This document shows positions 34,920 to 43,804 of a stretch of DNA of 64,000 nt, one piece after another. The DNA lies in contig CALXBH010000073.1 in assembly GCA_944386475.1 (NCBI GenBank), positions 1 to 64,000 on the forward strand, given 5' to 3'. A program made the translations under genes and the position numbers. Origin of the DNA: an uncultured Clostridia bacterium. GTDB lineage: Bacteria; Bacillota; Clostridia; Oscillospirales; Ruminococcaceae. Positions within the stretch are counted from its first letter, which is position 1. Every line of letters starts with the position of its first letter. Under the pieces are notes generated by a model. It saw only the letters and a list, made by a program, of their open reading frames with translations. It ran no database searches and was not told the origin of the DNA.

Positions 34920-36578
34920 ATGAGAAGTGACCGCATTAAACAAGGCGTTAACGCTGCGCCTCAGCGCGCGCTGCTGTATGCGCTGGGCCTGACGGATGAA
35001 GAGATTAATAAGCCACTTATCGGTATTGTCAGCTCCCAGAACGAAATCGTTCCGGGGCATATGAATATTGATAAAATTGTGGAGGCTGTCAAACAGGGCG
35101 TGGCCCTGGCAGGCGGCGTTCCCATTGTATTCCCCGCTATCGCGGTGTGCGACGGCATCGCCATGGGCCATCAGGGGATGAAATACTCTTTAGTTACCCG
35201 GGAACTGATCGCCGATTCCACCGAGGCCATGGCCACCGCTCATCCCTTTGACGGCCTGGTGATGGTCCCCAACTGCGACAAAAACGTCCCCGGCCTGTTG
35301 ATGGCGGCGGCCCGTTTAAACATCCCCTCGATCTTTGTCAGCGGCGGTCCCATGCTGGCGGGCACCATGTCCGGCGGCAAGATCAGCTACTCCAACGTCT
35401 CCGAGGCGGTCAGCCGCTTTAAAGTGGGCGAAATCGACGAGCAGGGGCTTTGGGAGTGCGAGCATAAAGCCTGCCCCACCTGCGGCAGCTGCTCCGGCAT
35501 GTTTACCGCCAACAGCATGAACTGCCTGACCGAGGTTTTGGGCATGGGCCTTTCCGGCAACGGCACCATCCCTGCGGTGTATTCCGAGCGGCTTCGCCTG
35601 GCCAAACACGCGGGCATGCAGATCATGGAGCTTGTAAAAAACGATATCAAGCCCCGGGATATCATGACCAAAAATGCGTTTTTGAATGCTTTAACCATTG
35701 ATATGGCATTAGGATGCAGCACCAACAGCATGTTACATATTCCGGCTATTGCTCACGAGTGCGGCATCGACCTGGATTTAGAGCTGGCAAACGACATCTC
35801 GGCCCACACTCCCAACCTGTGCCATTTAGCGCCGGCGGGCAACCATTATATCGAGCAGCTCAACGAGGCGGGCGGCATTTACGCAGTGATGCACGAGATC
35901 AATAAATTAGGGCTTCTGCACACCGAATGTTTGACCTGCACCGGTAAAACGGTGGCCGAAAACATCGAAGGCCGGGAGATCAAAGACACTGAAATTATCC
36001 GCACTGTTGATAATCCGTATAGTAAAACAGGCGGTATAGCTGTTTTGAAGGGCAATCTGGCTCCGGACGGCTGTGTGGTCAAGCGTTCCGCCGTGGCGGA
36101 GGAAATGATGCACCACAAGGGCAAAGCCCGGGTGTTTGACTGCGAGGAGGACGCTTTGCAGGCCATCTACGACGGAAAAATCAACCCCGGCGAGGTGGTT
36201 ATCATCCGGTATGAAGGCCCCAAGGGCGGCCCCGGTATGCGGGAGATGCTCAACCCCACCTCGGCTATTATGGGAAGCGGCCTTGGCAACAGCGTGGCGC
36301 TGATTACCGACGGGCGGTTTTCCGGAGCTACCCGGGGCGCGGCTATCGGCCATGTATCGCCGGAAGCGGCGGTGGGCGGCAACATCGCCCTGGTGGAAGA
36401 AGGGGATATCATTGAGATCGACATCCCTGCCAATACCATCAACGTGCTGATCTCCGATGAGGAGATGGAGGCCCGGCGGGCGAAATGGCAGCCCAGAGAG
36501 CCCAGGATCACCACCGGCTATCTGGCCCGGTATGCCAAGAGCGTGACCTCCGGCTCTACCGGCGCTGTGCTGAAATAA
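34920..36578 (+). CDS. ilvD: Dihydroxy-acid dehydratase
   Basis: A 552-residue iron-sulfur enzyme that dehydrates dihydroxy acids to 2-keto acids in valine, isoleucine and pantothenate synthesis. Cluster cysteines are in PNCDKNVPG (Cys119) and [12 protein letters not shown] (Cys191 in its place). The position that holds a third cysteine in the [2Fe-2S] type reads EIVPGHMN (Gly46), which favours the oxygen-sensitive [4Fe-4S] type, suitable for an anaerobe. GAAAGGAAAGGG precedes the ATG and a terminator follows. Other ilv genes are not in the window. Confidence 0.96.
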   Translation: MRSDRIKQGVNAAPQRALLYALGLTDEEINKPLIGIVSSQNEIVPGHMNIDKIVEAVKQGVALAGGVPIVFPAIAVCDGIAMGHQGMKYSLVTRELIADSTEAMATAHPFDGLVMVPNCDKNVPGLLMAAARLNIPSIFVSGGPMLAGTMSGGKISYSNVSEAVSRFKVGEIDEQGLWECEHKACPTCGSCSGMFTANSMNCLTEVLGMGLSGNGTIPAVYSERLRLAKHAGMQIMELVKNDIKPRDIMTKNAFLNALTIDMALGCSTNSMLHIPAIAHECGIDLDLELANDISAHTPNLCHLAPAGNHYIEQLNEAGGIYAVMHEINKLGLLHTECLTCTGKTVAENIEGREIKDTEIIRTVDNPYSKTGGIAVLKGNLAPDGCVVKRSAVAEEMMHHKGKARVFDCEEDALQAIYDGKINPGEVVIIRYEGPKGGPGMREMLNPTSAIMGSGLGNSVALITDGRFSGATRGAAIGHVSPEAAVGGNIALVEEGDIIEIDIPANTINVLISDEEMEARRAKWQPREPRITTGYLARYAKSVTSGSTGAVLK

Positions 36579-36588
36579 GCTTTGTTTG

Positions 36589-36626
36589 ACGGCTGCCGCC
36601 ATGAAGGAGTTGGCGGCAGCCGTTTT
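36589..36626 (+). terminator. Rho-independent terminator after ilvD
   Basis: ACGGCTGCCGCC (36589-36600) pairs with 36612-36623, followed by TTT. Confidence 0.82.
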
Positions 36627-36680
36627 GCGCTTTACAAAAAGTATTTGCGAGGAATTCATAAAATAGGGGAGGGCTAAAAC

Positions 36681-37619
36681 ATGCAGGCGAAAATGTCGCT
36701 GATCGTGCCTTGTTATAATGAGGAAGCGTGTATCCCGCTTTTTTATGCCGAGGTCAACAAGGTGTACGAAGGGGAATTAAAGCAGCGGGAAATCGAACTG
36801 GAGTACGTTTTTGTGGACGACGGCAGCAGTGACCAGACGCTGCCGGTGGTTAAATCGCTGGCGGAAAAGGATGACCGGGTGCACTTTGTTTCCTTTTCTC
36901 GAAATTTTGGCAAGGAGGCAGCCATGTACGCGGGGCTTCAGGCCGCTACAGGGGATTATGTGGCCATTATGGACGTGGATTTGCAAGACCCGCCGGCCCT
37001 GCTGCCGCAGATGGTAGACGCCATTCAAAACGAGGGTTACGACTGCGTGGCAACCAAACGAGGCACCCGTAAGGGAGAGCCGCCGGTGCGGTCGTTTTTT
37101 GCCCGGCTGTTTTACCGGATGATCAACAAAATGACCACGACCAAAATTGTGGACGGCGCCCGGGATTACCGGCTGATGGTGCGGCCTATGGTGGACGCCA
37201 TTTTGTCCGATCGAGAATACAACCGGTTTTCCAAGGGGATTTTCAGCTGGGTGGGCTTTAAAACCAAGTGGCTGGAGTATGAGAATATCGAGCGCAGCGC
37301 CGGCAAGACCAAGTGGTCGTTTTGGAAGCTGTTTTTATATTCCATCGACGGGATTTTGGCCTACTCCACCGCGCCGCTGGCGCTGGTGTCGGTGATCGGC
37401 ATTATCCTTTGCTTTGTCGCATTTATCGCCCTTTGCTTTGTGGTGATCCGGGCGCTGATCTTTGGCGATCCGGTGGCGGGTTGGCCTTCCATGATCAGTA
37501 TTATGGTCTTTATTGGGGGAATCCAGCTTCTTTGCCTGGGCATCATCGGGCTGTATATTTCCAAGATCTATCTGGAGACTAAAAAACGCCCGATCTATAT
37601 TGTAAAGGAGAAAAAATAG
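36681..37619 (+). CDS. GT2 polyprenyl-phosphate glycosyltransferase (CsbB/GtrB-like)
   Basis: A 312-residue enzyme. The GT-A domain has SLIVPCYNEEACIPLFY, VFVDDGSSD and the metal-binding MDVDLQDPP (near 93-101); two C-terminal membrane helices (about 230-258 and 272-297) anchor it. Members load a sugar from UDP onto undecaprenyl phosphate. It is followed five bases later by a YfhO-like gene; in B. subtilis CsbB makes the lipid-linked GlcNAc that YfhO transfers to lipoteichoic acid, so this looks like the same two-part system. GGGGAGGGC precedes the ATG. Confidence 0.92.
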   Translation: MQAKMSLIVPCYNEEACIPLFYAEVNKVYEGELKQREIELEYVFVDDGSSDQTLPVVKSLAEKDDRVHFVSFSRNFGKEAAMYAGLQAATGDYVAIMDVDLQDPPALLPQMVDAIQNEGYDCVATKRGTRKGEPPVRSFFARLFYRMINKMTTTKIVDGARDYRLMVRPMVDAILSDREYNRFSKGIFSWVGFKTKWLEYENIERSAGKTKWSFWKLFLYSIDGILAYSTAPLALVSVIGIILCFVAFIALCFVVIRALIFGDPVAGWPSMISIMVFIGGIQLLCLGIIGLYISKIYLETKKRPIYIVKEKK

Positions 37620-37624
37620 GGGCA

Positions 37625-39154
37625 ATGGACAAACTGCGAAAAAATTGGTACCGGTATGCCCTGGCCTTTGTTATCCCTATTATATTGCTGTTTGTTTTTC
37701 TGGCGTGGAACGGCATCTATCCTTTTGGGGATATTTCCAACCTGCGGGATGATCTGGAAATACAATATGCCGACTATTTTACGTTTTACCGCAATGTCTT
37801 GCTGGGAAACGGCGACATTGGTTATTCCTTTACAAAGTCCCTAGGCGGGCCGCTGGTATCCCTGTGGGGGTATTATCTGGCTTCCCCGTTTAATCTGCTG
37901 GTGGTCTTTTTCAGGCCGGATCAGATACAGCTGTTTGTGTTTGTGATCACCGCGCTGAAGCTGGGACTTAGTGGGCTGACGTTTTACCTGTTTGCCCGGT
38001 ACAAGTTTACCAAAGCGCCCTGGTACGCCTTATTGTTTTTGACGGCCGCTTATGGGTTTACCCAGTACAATGTGGGCCAGATGGCAAATCTAAACTGGCT
38101 CGACGGGATGTATATGCTGCCTTTGATGCTGTTGGGCGTCGCTAAGTATGTGCGGGAAGGGAAACGGTCGCTGTTTTTTGTCTCCACGGCGTGCAGTATT
38201 ATTTTTAACTGGTACACCGGTTATATGAACTGCATTTTCGTCATGCTTTACTTTTGGTACGAGCAGTCCCTGACGGATTACCGCCAGGGGATACTGGGCG
38301 GCAAGCGGATTATAAAGAAAACAGTCGGTTTCGGATTGCTGGAGATTTTAAGCGTCGCTGTGAGTATGGCGGCCTTTTTGCCGGTGTTGTTGGGACAGGC
38401 CGGAGGGCGGACATTTGCCGAAGACATTTTTGAATTTGGCACGAATGGAAGCTTTCTTGACATTCTCAGAGGCTTTATGATCGGCAGCGCCAACCCCAGC
38501 CGGAATATCACGCTGTTTTGTTCTGTCCTGCTTTTGTTGTTTGCCGCTTATTTTTTCTGGGACAAACGAATTGGCAAGGCGGAAAAAATCGCGCTGGGAA
38601 GCTTTTTAGGCCTTATGGCGGCGTCGCTGTTTTTCTGGCCGCTGGAACACATCTGGTGCGGCTTTCGGACCGAAGGAAGTTATGCATACCGCTTTTTGTA
38701 CCTGGCCATCGTCGTTTTGCTTTTGATGGCAGGGAGCGTGTTGGAGCATTTCGACGCGCTGGAACGAAAACCGCTGTTTTATGTGACGGCGGGGCTGATC
38801 GGGATGTTTTTAATCCTGGATATGCAGGACAGCTTTGATGCCAAAAGGCTTTGGCGGCAGCTTGCGCTGCTGGTTATCTATTGTCTGCTTTTAACTGTCA
38901 GCCAAAAGACCCGCCTGAGAAGGCCGCTGGCGCTTTTGTGCGTATGCGTTTTGTTTTTGGGAGAGCTTTCCTGGAACGCAAGACTTGTCAGCGGCGGGGC
39001 CTATACCTTTGACGCCGCGCAGACTGCGTCTTATATCGCAGACGAACAAAAGCTGATGGACGAGGTCAAGGCGCGGGATAACAGATTTTACCGGATGGAA
39101 AAAACCCTCAACCGGGATCAAAACCAGGCGCACAACTCGTTTTATTCCAATTAA
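37625..39154 (+). CDS. YfhO family GT-C glycosyltransferase, N-terminal part, interrupted by stop
   Basis: 509 residues with about a dozen membrane helices. The first extracellular loop, GIYPFGDISNLRDDLEIQYADYF (about 26-48), is the conserved acidic loop of YfhO. The frame stops at TAA (39152-39154) in the middle of the family's usual sequence, and the same frame continues at once through the next gene (TAA, TCC, ATG). Adding both parts gives about 843 residues, normal for YfhO. The simplest reading is a nonsense mutation, perhaps CAA to TAA; a sequencing error, read-through or two-part expression remain possible. It follows the GT2 gene by five bases. Confidence 0.85.
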   Translation: MDKLRKNWYRYALAFVIPIILLFVFLAWNGIYPFGDISNLRDDLEIQYADYFTFYRNVLLGNGDIGYSFTKSLGGPLVSLWGYYLASPFNLLVVFFRPDQIQLFVFVITALKLGLSGLTFYLFARYKFTKAPWYALLFLTAAYGFTQYNVGQMANLNWLDGMYMLPLMLLGVAKYVREGKRSLFFVSTACSIIFNWYTGYMNCIFVMLYFWYEQSLTDYRQGILGGKRIIKKTVGFGLLEILSVAVSMAAFLPVLLGQAGGRTFAEDIFEFGTNGSFLDILRGFMIGSANPSRNITLFCSVLLLLFAAYFFWDKRIGKAEKIALGSFLGLMAASLFFWPLEHIWCGFRTEGSYAYRFLYLAIVVLLLMAGSVLEHFDALERKPLFYVTAGLIGMFLILDMQDSFDAKRLWRQLALLVIYCLLLTVSQKTRLRRPLALLCVCVLFLGELSWNARLVSGGAYTFDAAQTASYIADEQKLMDEVKARDNRFYRMEKTLNRDQNQAHNSFYSN

Positions 39155-39157
39155 TCC

Positions 39158-40156
39158 ATGGCCTATAACACCTTTGGCATTCAGCACTATTCCTCCTCGT
39201 ATGACGGGGTGACGGCGGACTTTATTAAAAACCTGGGATATTGCAGCGGCAGTTTCCCGAGCTTTTATCACGCGCCGATCCTGCCGGCGGATTCCTTGCT
39301 GGGAGTAAAGTACCTGTTGTCCGAAAGGGAGTACGACGGATTCCTTCCGTTAGAGGGAATGAGCTCGTACAACGATAAAGAGATTTATGAAAATCCCTAT
39401 GCGCTGCCCCTGGCGTTTTCATCCTCCGGTGATATCCTGCAAAACATTTCGGCTCAAAGCGCCAATGCGTTTGACTATATAAACCGGATCTACAGCTCGA
39501 TTTTGGGGGAGGATGTGGCTCTCTTTACCCCCTATACCGATTATGAGACGGTGACCGGGGAAGATGGGGTGACCTATCAGTTTGACAGTACAGACGAGGA
39601 TGAACTCCTGTTTGTCAGCCTTAAGGCCGGCAGCTTGGATGTTTACCTGTACTGGGATGAGGCGTTTTTAACCCAGTACCGCACAGGGTGGTTAAATCAC
39701 GATGTACTCCCGCTGGGAAACAGGGGAGAAGCCCATGAGCTGCGGCTTCAAAATCTTCCGGAGGACGGCCAGGTGAGCTTTTATTCCATGAGCTTACAGC
39801 ATTTTGGTGAAGTCATAGAAGCGGTTAAGAGACAGTCCCAGGTATCGGATATCCAGGTGGAAAACGGTAACGTCCGGTTTATGTCCTCCGGCAGCGAGAC
39901 CGGCTATGTCCTGCTGACAGTCCCCTATGACGAGGGGTGGGATGTCACCGTCAACGGTCAGCCGGTGGAGGCCAAAATGGGTGCGGATGCGCTTACCGTT
40001 ATTCCCGTTCCGGAGGGAGAAGCAGTTGTGGCCATGCGCTATCAGGTCAAGGGCGTCACTGTGGGGATCGGCGTTACCGTGGCGTCGGCAGTGATTTTTG
40101 CTGCATGGCAGCTTTTGTCACGAAGAAAAAAGAAGTCAAAACTGTCCGGTCGATGA
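39158..40156 (+). CDS. YfhO family protein, C-terminal part in the same frame
   Basis: 332 residues forming the extracellular C-terminal part of YfhO plus its last membrane helix (about 301-322) and a basic tail. It begins with MAYNTFGIQHYSSSYDGVTADF, which in intact relatives is internal sequence, and ends with the family-typical LLTVPYDEGWDVTVNGQPVE. The ATG lies three bases after the stop of the first part, and no ribosome binding site precedes it, so separate expression would need re-initiation. It is best seen as the second half of an interrupted gene. Confidence 0.85.
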   Translation: MAYNTFGIQHYSSSYDGVTADFIKNLGYCSGSFPSFYHAPILPADSLLGVKYLLSEREYDGFLPLEGMSSYNDKEIYENPYALPLAFSSSGDILQNISAQSANAFDYINRIYSSILGEDVALFTPYTDYETVTGEDGVTYQFDSTDEDELLFVSLKAGSLDVYLYWDEAFLTQYRTGWLNHDVLPLGNRGEAHELRLQNLPEDGQVSFYSMSLQHFGEVIEAVKRQSQVSDIQVENGNVRFMSSGSETGYVLLTVPYDEGWDVTVNGQPVEAKMGADALTVIPVPEGEAVVAMRYQVKGVTVGIGVTVASAVIFAAWQLLSRRKKKSKLSGR

Positions 40157-40194
40157 TCGTATCGGGTGCAGATAAAATCCCTGCTTTAGGGAAA

Positions 40195-40243
40195 AAGCCA
40201 AGGAGCCGGGGAGGGCTTAAAGCCCTCCCCGGCTCCTTGGCTT
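40195..40243 (-). terminator. 24-bp GC-rich terminator hairpin
   Basis: Positions 40195-40218 are the perfect inverse of 40220-40243. The minus strand has a T run after it (GGCTTTTTCCC), suiting the ABC-2 permease gene; the plus-strand YfhO transcript also meets it. Confidence 0.85.
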
Positions 40244-40288
40244 AATGGGGGTTTGAGGGTAACTATCGAAAGGAAACAGATAGCAAAG

Positions 40289-41977
40289 TTAATTTTTCAC
40301 GTCTCGCTTTTGGAAGACAATGGTGGTAACGATCACACAAATAACCGACAAAGCGGACAAAAGGATCGCGCCATAGATGGGCGAGATCGGAAGGGCGGTG
40401 CCAAACATGCCGGATGCTCCGCTTACAACAAATCCGCCCATATAGTAGAAGGGGAAGATGGTGTAGGCAATCCAAGACCAGCCGAGATCCATCGCCATCG
40501 CTGTGACAATTGAGCCGGACAGGGTGGCGAAGATGGTCAGGCCTACTGCCAACGCCGTGTTTTTAAACAGGGTGGACAGGGCGATGGCGAGGCAGGAAGC
40601 AAACAGGACATTGATCCCTGCAAACAGCCCGGCTGCAACATACCACAGGATAAAAGGGACTTCGGTGACCGCGCCGCCCATCATCATAAGAACAGGGGTG
40701 AGCAGGTCGGAGAAACCGTAAATAATGCCGCCGGCAATCGCCTGCACAAGGCCGCTGGCAGCCATGCAGCAGAGCCCGAAGAGCAGGGTGCATACGAATT
40801 TTGACATAATGATCTTCCAGCGGGATACCGGCCGCAGCATCAGCAGCCGCACCGTGCCCTTGGAGTATTCCGACGACATAATGCCGCCGCCCACCATGAT
40901 GCAGATGACCATCACCAGCAGGGTAAATACCAGTCCGCCTGCCAGCAGGTTGCGGGTGCCGTCGTTATTCTCCATCATGGGGGTGCCCTTTTCCAGGGAG
41001 TATTCGCACAAAGCGATCTGATCTTCGGCTTCTTTCCGGGACTTCTCGACGCTTTCTACATATTGCTCGTAGGATGAATACCGGTAGTTATATCCTTGGT
41101 CCCAGAACTCTTCCTGGGTGACAGGAGATTCGTTGGCATTTGCCGTTTGGGCATAGAGGGATAAAAGGGTGTTGTGCCGCCAGTCGTCCGGGTCATACAT
41201 CACTTCGTGGTCGATGCGGTACTGGATGATTTCCCGTTCTGTTTTTATCAGCGTCAGCTGGTAGTTTAGCTGCTCCTTTACGGTATCTTCCAGCCCGGGC
41301 TGTTTTAACTGTTCTTCCAGCATGGTTATATTCTCGTTGGCGGCGGGCAAAAGGTCTTTTTTCAGGTGGCCCACATAATCATTTTGAACGATCGCCTGGT
41401 AGTACTCGTTGACTTTTTGGATGTTCTCGTCATACTGTTTTTGCAGGTCCTCTTTGGGAAGGGCGGCCATCTCCTGAAGGAAGGTGTCGTCTCCGGTCCC
41501 GGATTGGTCAACACTATACGTATAGTTCATGCCTTCTACCGCCCGGTAGATTTCCTCCACGGATTCCCCGTCCAGCAGCATTTTTTGAACGGCCGCCAGC
41601 ATATGGGTGTCTCTCAATGTAGACATCTCCTCCGAGCGCCAGTCCGGATACCCGATTTTATAATCCTGGCACATTTGATAATAATCCACATCCAGGTCCA
41701 TGAGCTGTTGGGCAAGGGCTTGTTCCTTGTCGGTTAAGCCGGAATTTTTCAGCATTTCCTCTTGTATTTCCCGGTAGGTTTCCCCGTCAGCCAGTTCTCC
41801 GTTCTGATAATAGGAGAATGCCGGATAGAATTGGTTTTCAGAAATGTTCTGCACAATCAGCTTCAGGATGGGATAAGCGGCAGACAGCACCAAAAGAATG
41901 ATAATCATCACAATCACGCTGACTTTTTTCAGCTGTTTTGTCAGCTCGTTTTGCACCAAATGGATAAACTTCATCAT
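40289..41977 (-). CDS. ABC-2 type transporter permease
   Basis: A 562-residue permease. One N-terminal helix (about 18-38) is followed by a large extracellular domain (about 45-345) rich in charged residues, then five or six helices, beginning GGLVFTLLVMVICIMVGGGIM and including the YSKGTVRLLMLRPVSRWKI motif typical of ABC-2 exporters. GGGAGGAG lies 11 bases before the start; two ATG codons are adjacent. Its partner ATPase is just upstream on the same strand (20 bases). The exported substrate is unknown. Confidence 0.92.
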   Translation of the reverse strand: MMKFIHLVQNELTKQLKKVSVIVMIIILLVLSAAYPILKLIVQNISENQFYPAFSYYQNGELADGETYREIQEEMLKNSGLTDKEQALAQQLMDLDVDYYQMCQDYKIGYPDWRSEEMSTLRDTHMLAAVQKMLLDGESVEEIYRAVEGMNYTYSVDQSGTGDDTFLQEMAALPKEDLQKQYDENIQKVNEYYQAIVQNDYVGHLKKDLLPAANENITMLEEQLKQPGLEDTVKEQLNYQLTLIKTEREIIQYRIDHEVMYDPDDWRHNTLLSLYAQTANANESPVTQEEFWDQGYNYRYSSYEQYVESVEKSRKEAEDQIALCEYSLEKGTPMMENNDGTRNLLAGGLVFTLLVMVICIMVGGGIMSSEYSKGTVRLLMLRPVSRWKIIMSKFVCTLLFGLCCMAASGLVQAIAGGIIYGFSDLLTPVLMMMGGAVTEVPFILWYVAAGLFAGINVLFASCLAIALSTLFKNTALAVGLTIFATLSGSIVTAMAMDLGWSWIAYTIFPFYYMGGFVVSGASGMFGTALPISPIYGAILLSALSVICVIVTTIVFQKRDVKN

Positions 41978-41997
41978 AACTGCTCACTCCTCCCTCT

Positions 41998-42927
41998 TTA
42001 TCGAAGCTGTGTTTTGGAGCCGTGGGTAATGTCCATAAATTCGTCCTCCAGGCTCTTGTGGACGGGGGACAGCTCATAAACCAACAAGCCGTTTTCAATC
42101 CAGGCCTTGTTGAGGTTGGCCACCTCTTCCCGAGTGGCGGAAAGATCGATGCAGTTGCCGTCGATGGAGGGCGCCGAATCGGGTATAAGCTCGGCCGCGA
42201 TCTTGGAGGCGCGCTCGATGTCGCTTACTTCCAGATGGTAGCGGGCGAGGTTTTGCTCGTTTAGCTGGATGGAGTCCATGGTCTTGATGTCGATGATCTT
42301 GCCGTTGTCGATGATGCCGAACCGGTCGCACATCAGTTCCATTTCGCTGAGCAGGTGGCTGGACACCAGCACCGCCACGCCCTGTTCCCGAGACAGGGTG
42401 TGCAGGGTGTCCCGCAGTTCCTTGATACCCACCGGATCCAGGCCGTTGGTGGGCTCGTCGAGCACCAGCAGGTTGGGACGGTGCAGGATGGCCTGGGCGA
42501 CACCTAAACGCTGGCGCATGCCCAGGGAATACCGCTTTACTTTATCGTCAATGCGGTTGCCCAGTTTAACCATTTCGATAGTCTCCTGAAAACGGGCGTC
42601 GTCCACATTGCCGTGCATCCGGCTGTAGATTTTCAAATTGGTGCGGCCGGTGAGATATCCGTACATCTCCGGATTCTCAATGATGCCGCCCACCCGGGCC
42701 ATCGCCTTTTCAAAATTTTTGGCCACGTTGTAGCCGTTGACAAAAATCTCGCCTTCGTCGATCCGGATGAGCCCGGTAATCATTTTGATAACGGTGGTTT
42801 TTCCCGCGCCGTTGGGACCTAAGAACCCGAAGATTTCCCCCTCGTTGACCGAGAAGCTCACGTGATCCACGACGGTTTTTTTGCCAAAGTGTTTGCAGAC
42901 GTTTTTGATCTCCAAAACTGCCGCCAT
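41998..42927 (-). CDS. ABC transporter ATP-binding protein (NatA/BcrA type)
   Basis: A 309-residue ATPase: Walker A GPNGAGKTT (near 41-49), signature YSLGMRQRLGVAQAI and Walker B LLVLDEPTNGLDPVG, followed by the H-loop SSHLLSEMELMCDR. The 70-residue C-terminal extension is common in drug and antibiotic exporters. I chose the ATG at 42927 (MAAVLEIKNV) because it gives the family N terminus; a 42-residue extension upstream crosses the promoter. It forms a two-gene exporter operon with the permease. Confidence 0.93.
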   Translation of the reverse strand: MAAVLEIKNVCKHFGKKTVVDHVSFSVNEGEIFGFLGPNGAGKTTVIKMITGLIRIDEGEIFVNGYNVAKNFEKAMARVGGIIENPEMYGYLTGRTNLKIYSRMHGNVDDARFQETIEMVKLGNRIDDKVKRYSLGMRQRLGVAQAILHRPNLLVLDEPTNGLDPVGIKELRDTLHTLSREQGVAVLVSSHLLSEMELMCDRFGIIDNGKIIDIKTMDSIQLNEQNLARYHLEVSDIERASKIAAELIPDSAPSIDGNCIDLSATREEVANLNKAWIENGLLVYELSPVHKSLEDEFMDITHGSKTQLR

Positions 42928-42961
42928 AACAAAGTCTCCCTTCCTTCGTGTTTTCATCCAT

Positions 42962-42990
42962 AGTGTATCGCAGTTTTTAGGAGAATACAA
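42962..42990 (-). promoter_or_regulatory. Sigma-A promoter for the ABC exporter
   Basis: Minus-strand TTGTAT (complement of 42985-42990), 17-base spacer and TACACT (complement of 42962-42967), 35 bases before the ATPase start. Confidence 0.72.
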
Positions 42991-43095
42991 TCGGTTTCGG
43001 CGCTTTGTAAGAAAGCCGTTTGTAATCGTAAGAAACGGATCGAAAAAATTCATTTATTTGTCATAATTATCGGGCGTATACAGACGGGAGAACAC

Positions 43096-43124
43096 TTGAC
43101 AAACCGTTTTTTCTGTTGTATCAT
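43096..43124 (+). promoter_or_regulatory. Sigma-A promoter for the DUF6530 gene
   Basis: TTGACA (43096-43101), 17-base spacer and TATCAT (43119-43124). The -10 lies within the left arm of the large palindrome. Confidence 0.85.
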
Positions 43125-43155
43125 TTAGTAAATTAGTAATTTACTAAATGATACA
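43117..43155. promoter_or_regulatory. 39-bp near-perfect palindromic operator over promoter
   Basis: Eighteen-base arms (43117-43134 and 43138-43155) are exact inverses around a three-base AGT centre; the core reads TTTAGTAAATT. It covers the -10 and the expected transcription start, so a bound dimer or tetramer would block transcription. The AT-rich form resembles MarR- or TetR-type sites, but the regulator is not identified. Confidence 0.8.
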
Positions 43156-43171
43156 TAAGGAGAGGACGAAC

Positions 43172-43657
43172 ATGAAAATTCCTTGCACGCTAAAGCACAA
43201 GCCGGTGATCGTATCGGAAAACTATGAAAACATCGACGGACGAAACGCCTACCACTCGGACGCCAAGGGACTCTCACTGGGCCTTGCCCAGTGGAACGAC
43301 CGGGGCAAGGTGGACATTTCCGCCAAGGTGTGGCGGTATACGGGGGAAAAATGGTCCCGTCAGTCGGAGGAACTGCCTATGCATCGGGTGATCGACCTGG
43401 CGATTTTGATCTGCCGGGCCAAGGCCCACTTCCGGGAGGCGTACCAGTACCCCAAACTGTATGATGAGGAGCATCCAGTGATCGACCGGGTGGGGCTTCA
43501 GGGAGACGCGATGACAGTGGCAGTCTGCACCGACAATCCCATGATCGACGAGGATATCCAGCTGTTTTCCAAGGTGCTCAGCGAGGATGACGAGATGATC
43601 AGCGAGCGGCTGCGGGTATTGGGCCAGCTGTTAAAGGATATGGGATATGTGCGGTAG
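43172..43657 (+). CDS. DUF6530 family protein
   Basis: A 161-residue acidic cytoplasmic protein with the family-like opening CTLKHKPVIVSENYENIDGRNAYHSDAKGLS and the segment LSLGLAQWNDRGKVDISAKVWRYTGEKWSRQSEE. No catalytic motif is known to me. The ATG at 43172 follows AAGGAGAGG; an upstream in-frame ATG lies within the operator. It is transcribed alone from a strong promoter that carries a 39-bp palindrome, so its expression is probably tightly controlled, perhaps by a stress or ligand-sensing repressor encoded elsewhere. Confidence 0.8.
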   Translation: MKIPCTLKHKPVIVSENYENIDGRNAYHSDAKGLSLGLAQWNDRGKVDISAKVWRYTGEKWSRQSEELPMHRVIDLAILICRAKAHFREAYQYPKLYDEEHPVIDRVGLQGDAMTVAVCTDNPMIDEDIQLFSKVLSEDDEMISERLRVLGQLLKDMGYVR

Positions 43658-43719
43658 AGAGCGGAACGCCTTTGAGACGGTGGGAAGATAGAAAACAAAA
43701 ATATTTTTCCAGCAGATAC

Positions 43720-43748
43720 TTGACAGCATGCAGCCTATATGGTATTTT
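43720..43748 (+). promoter_or_regulatory. Sigma-A promoter for the GPP34-MerR unit
   Basis: TTGACA (43720-43725), 17-base spacer and TATTTT (43743-43748). Directly downstream is a short tandem repeat, GTAAGTA twice (43755-43768), of unknown meaning. Confidence 0.75.
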
Positions 43749-43804
43749 TATATCGTAAGTAGTAAGTAATAAGCATTGTGTGCGATTTACCAGGAGGGGC
43801 TGTT

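Noticed and set aside
39152-39154. Recoding such as selenocysteine in the YfhO gene
   Set aside because: The codon is TAA, not TGA, and no insertion element is visible.
43750-43775. Short tandem repeats as a CRISPR or satellite
   Set aside because: Only two seven-base copies; no array or spacers.
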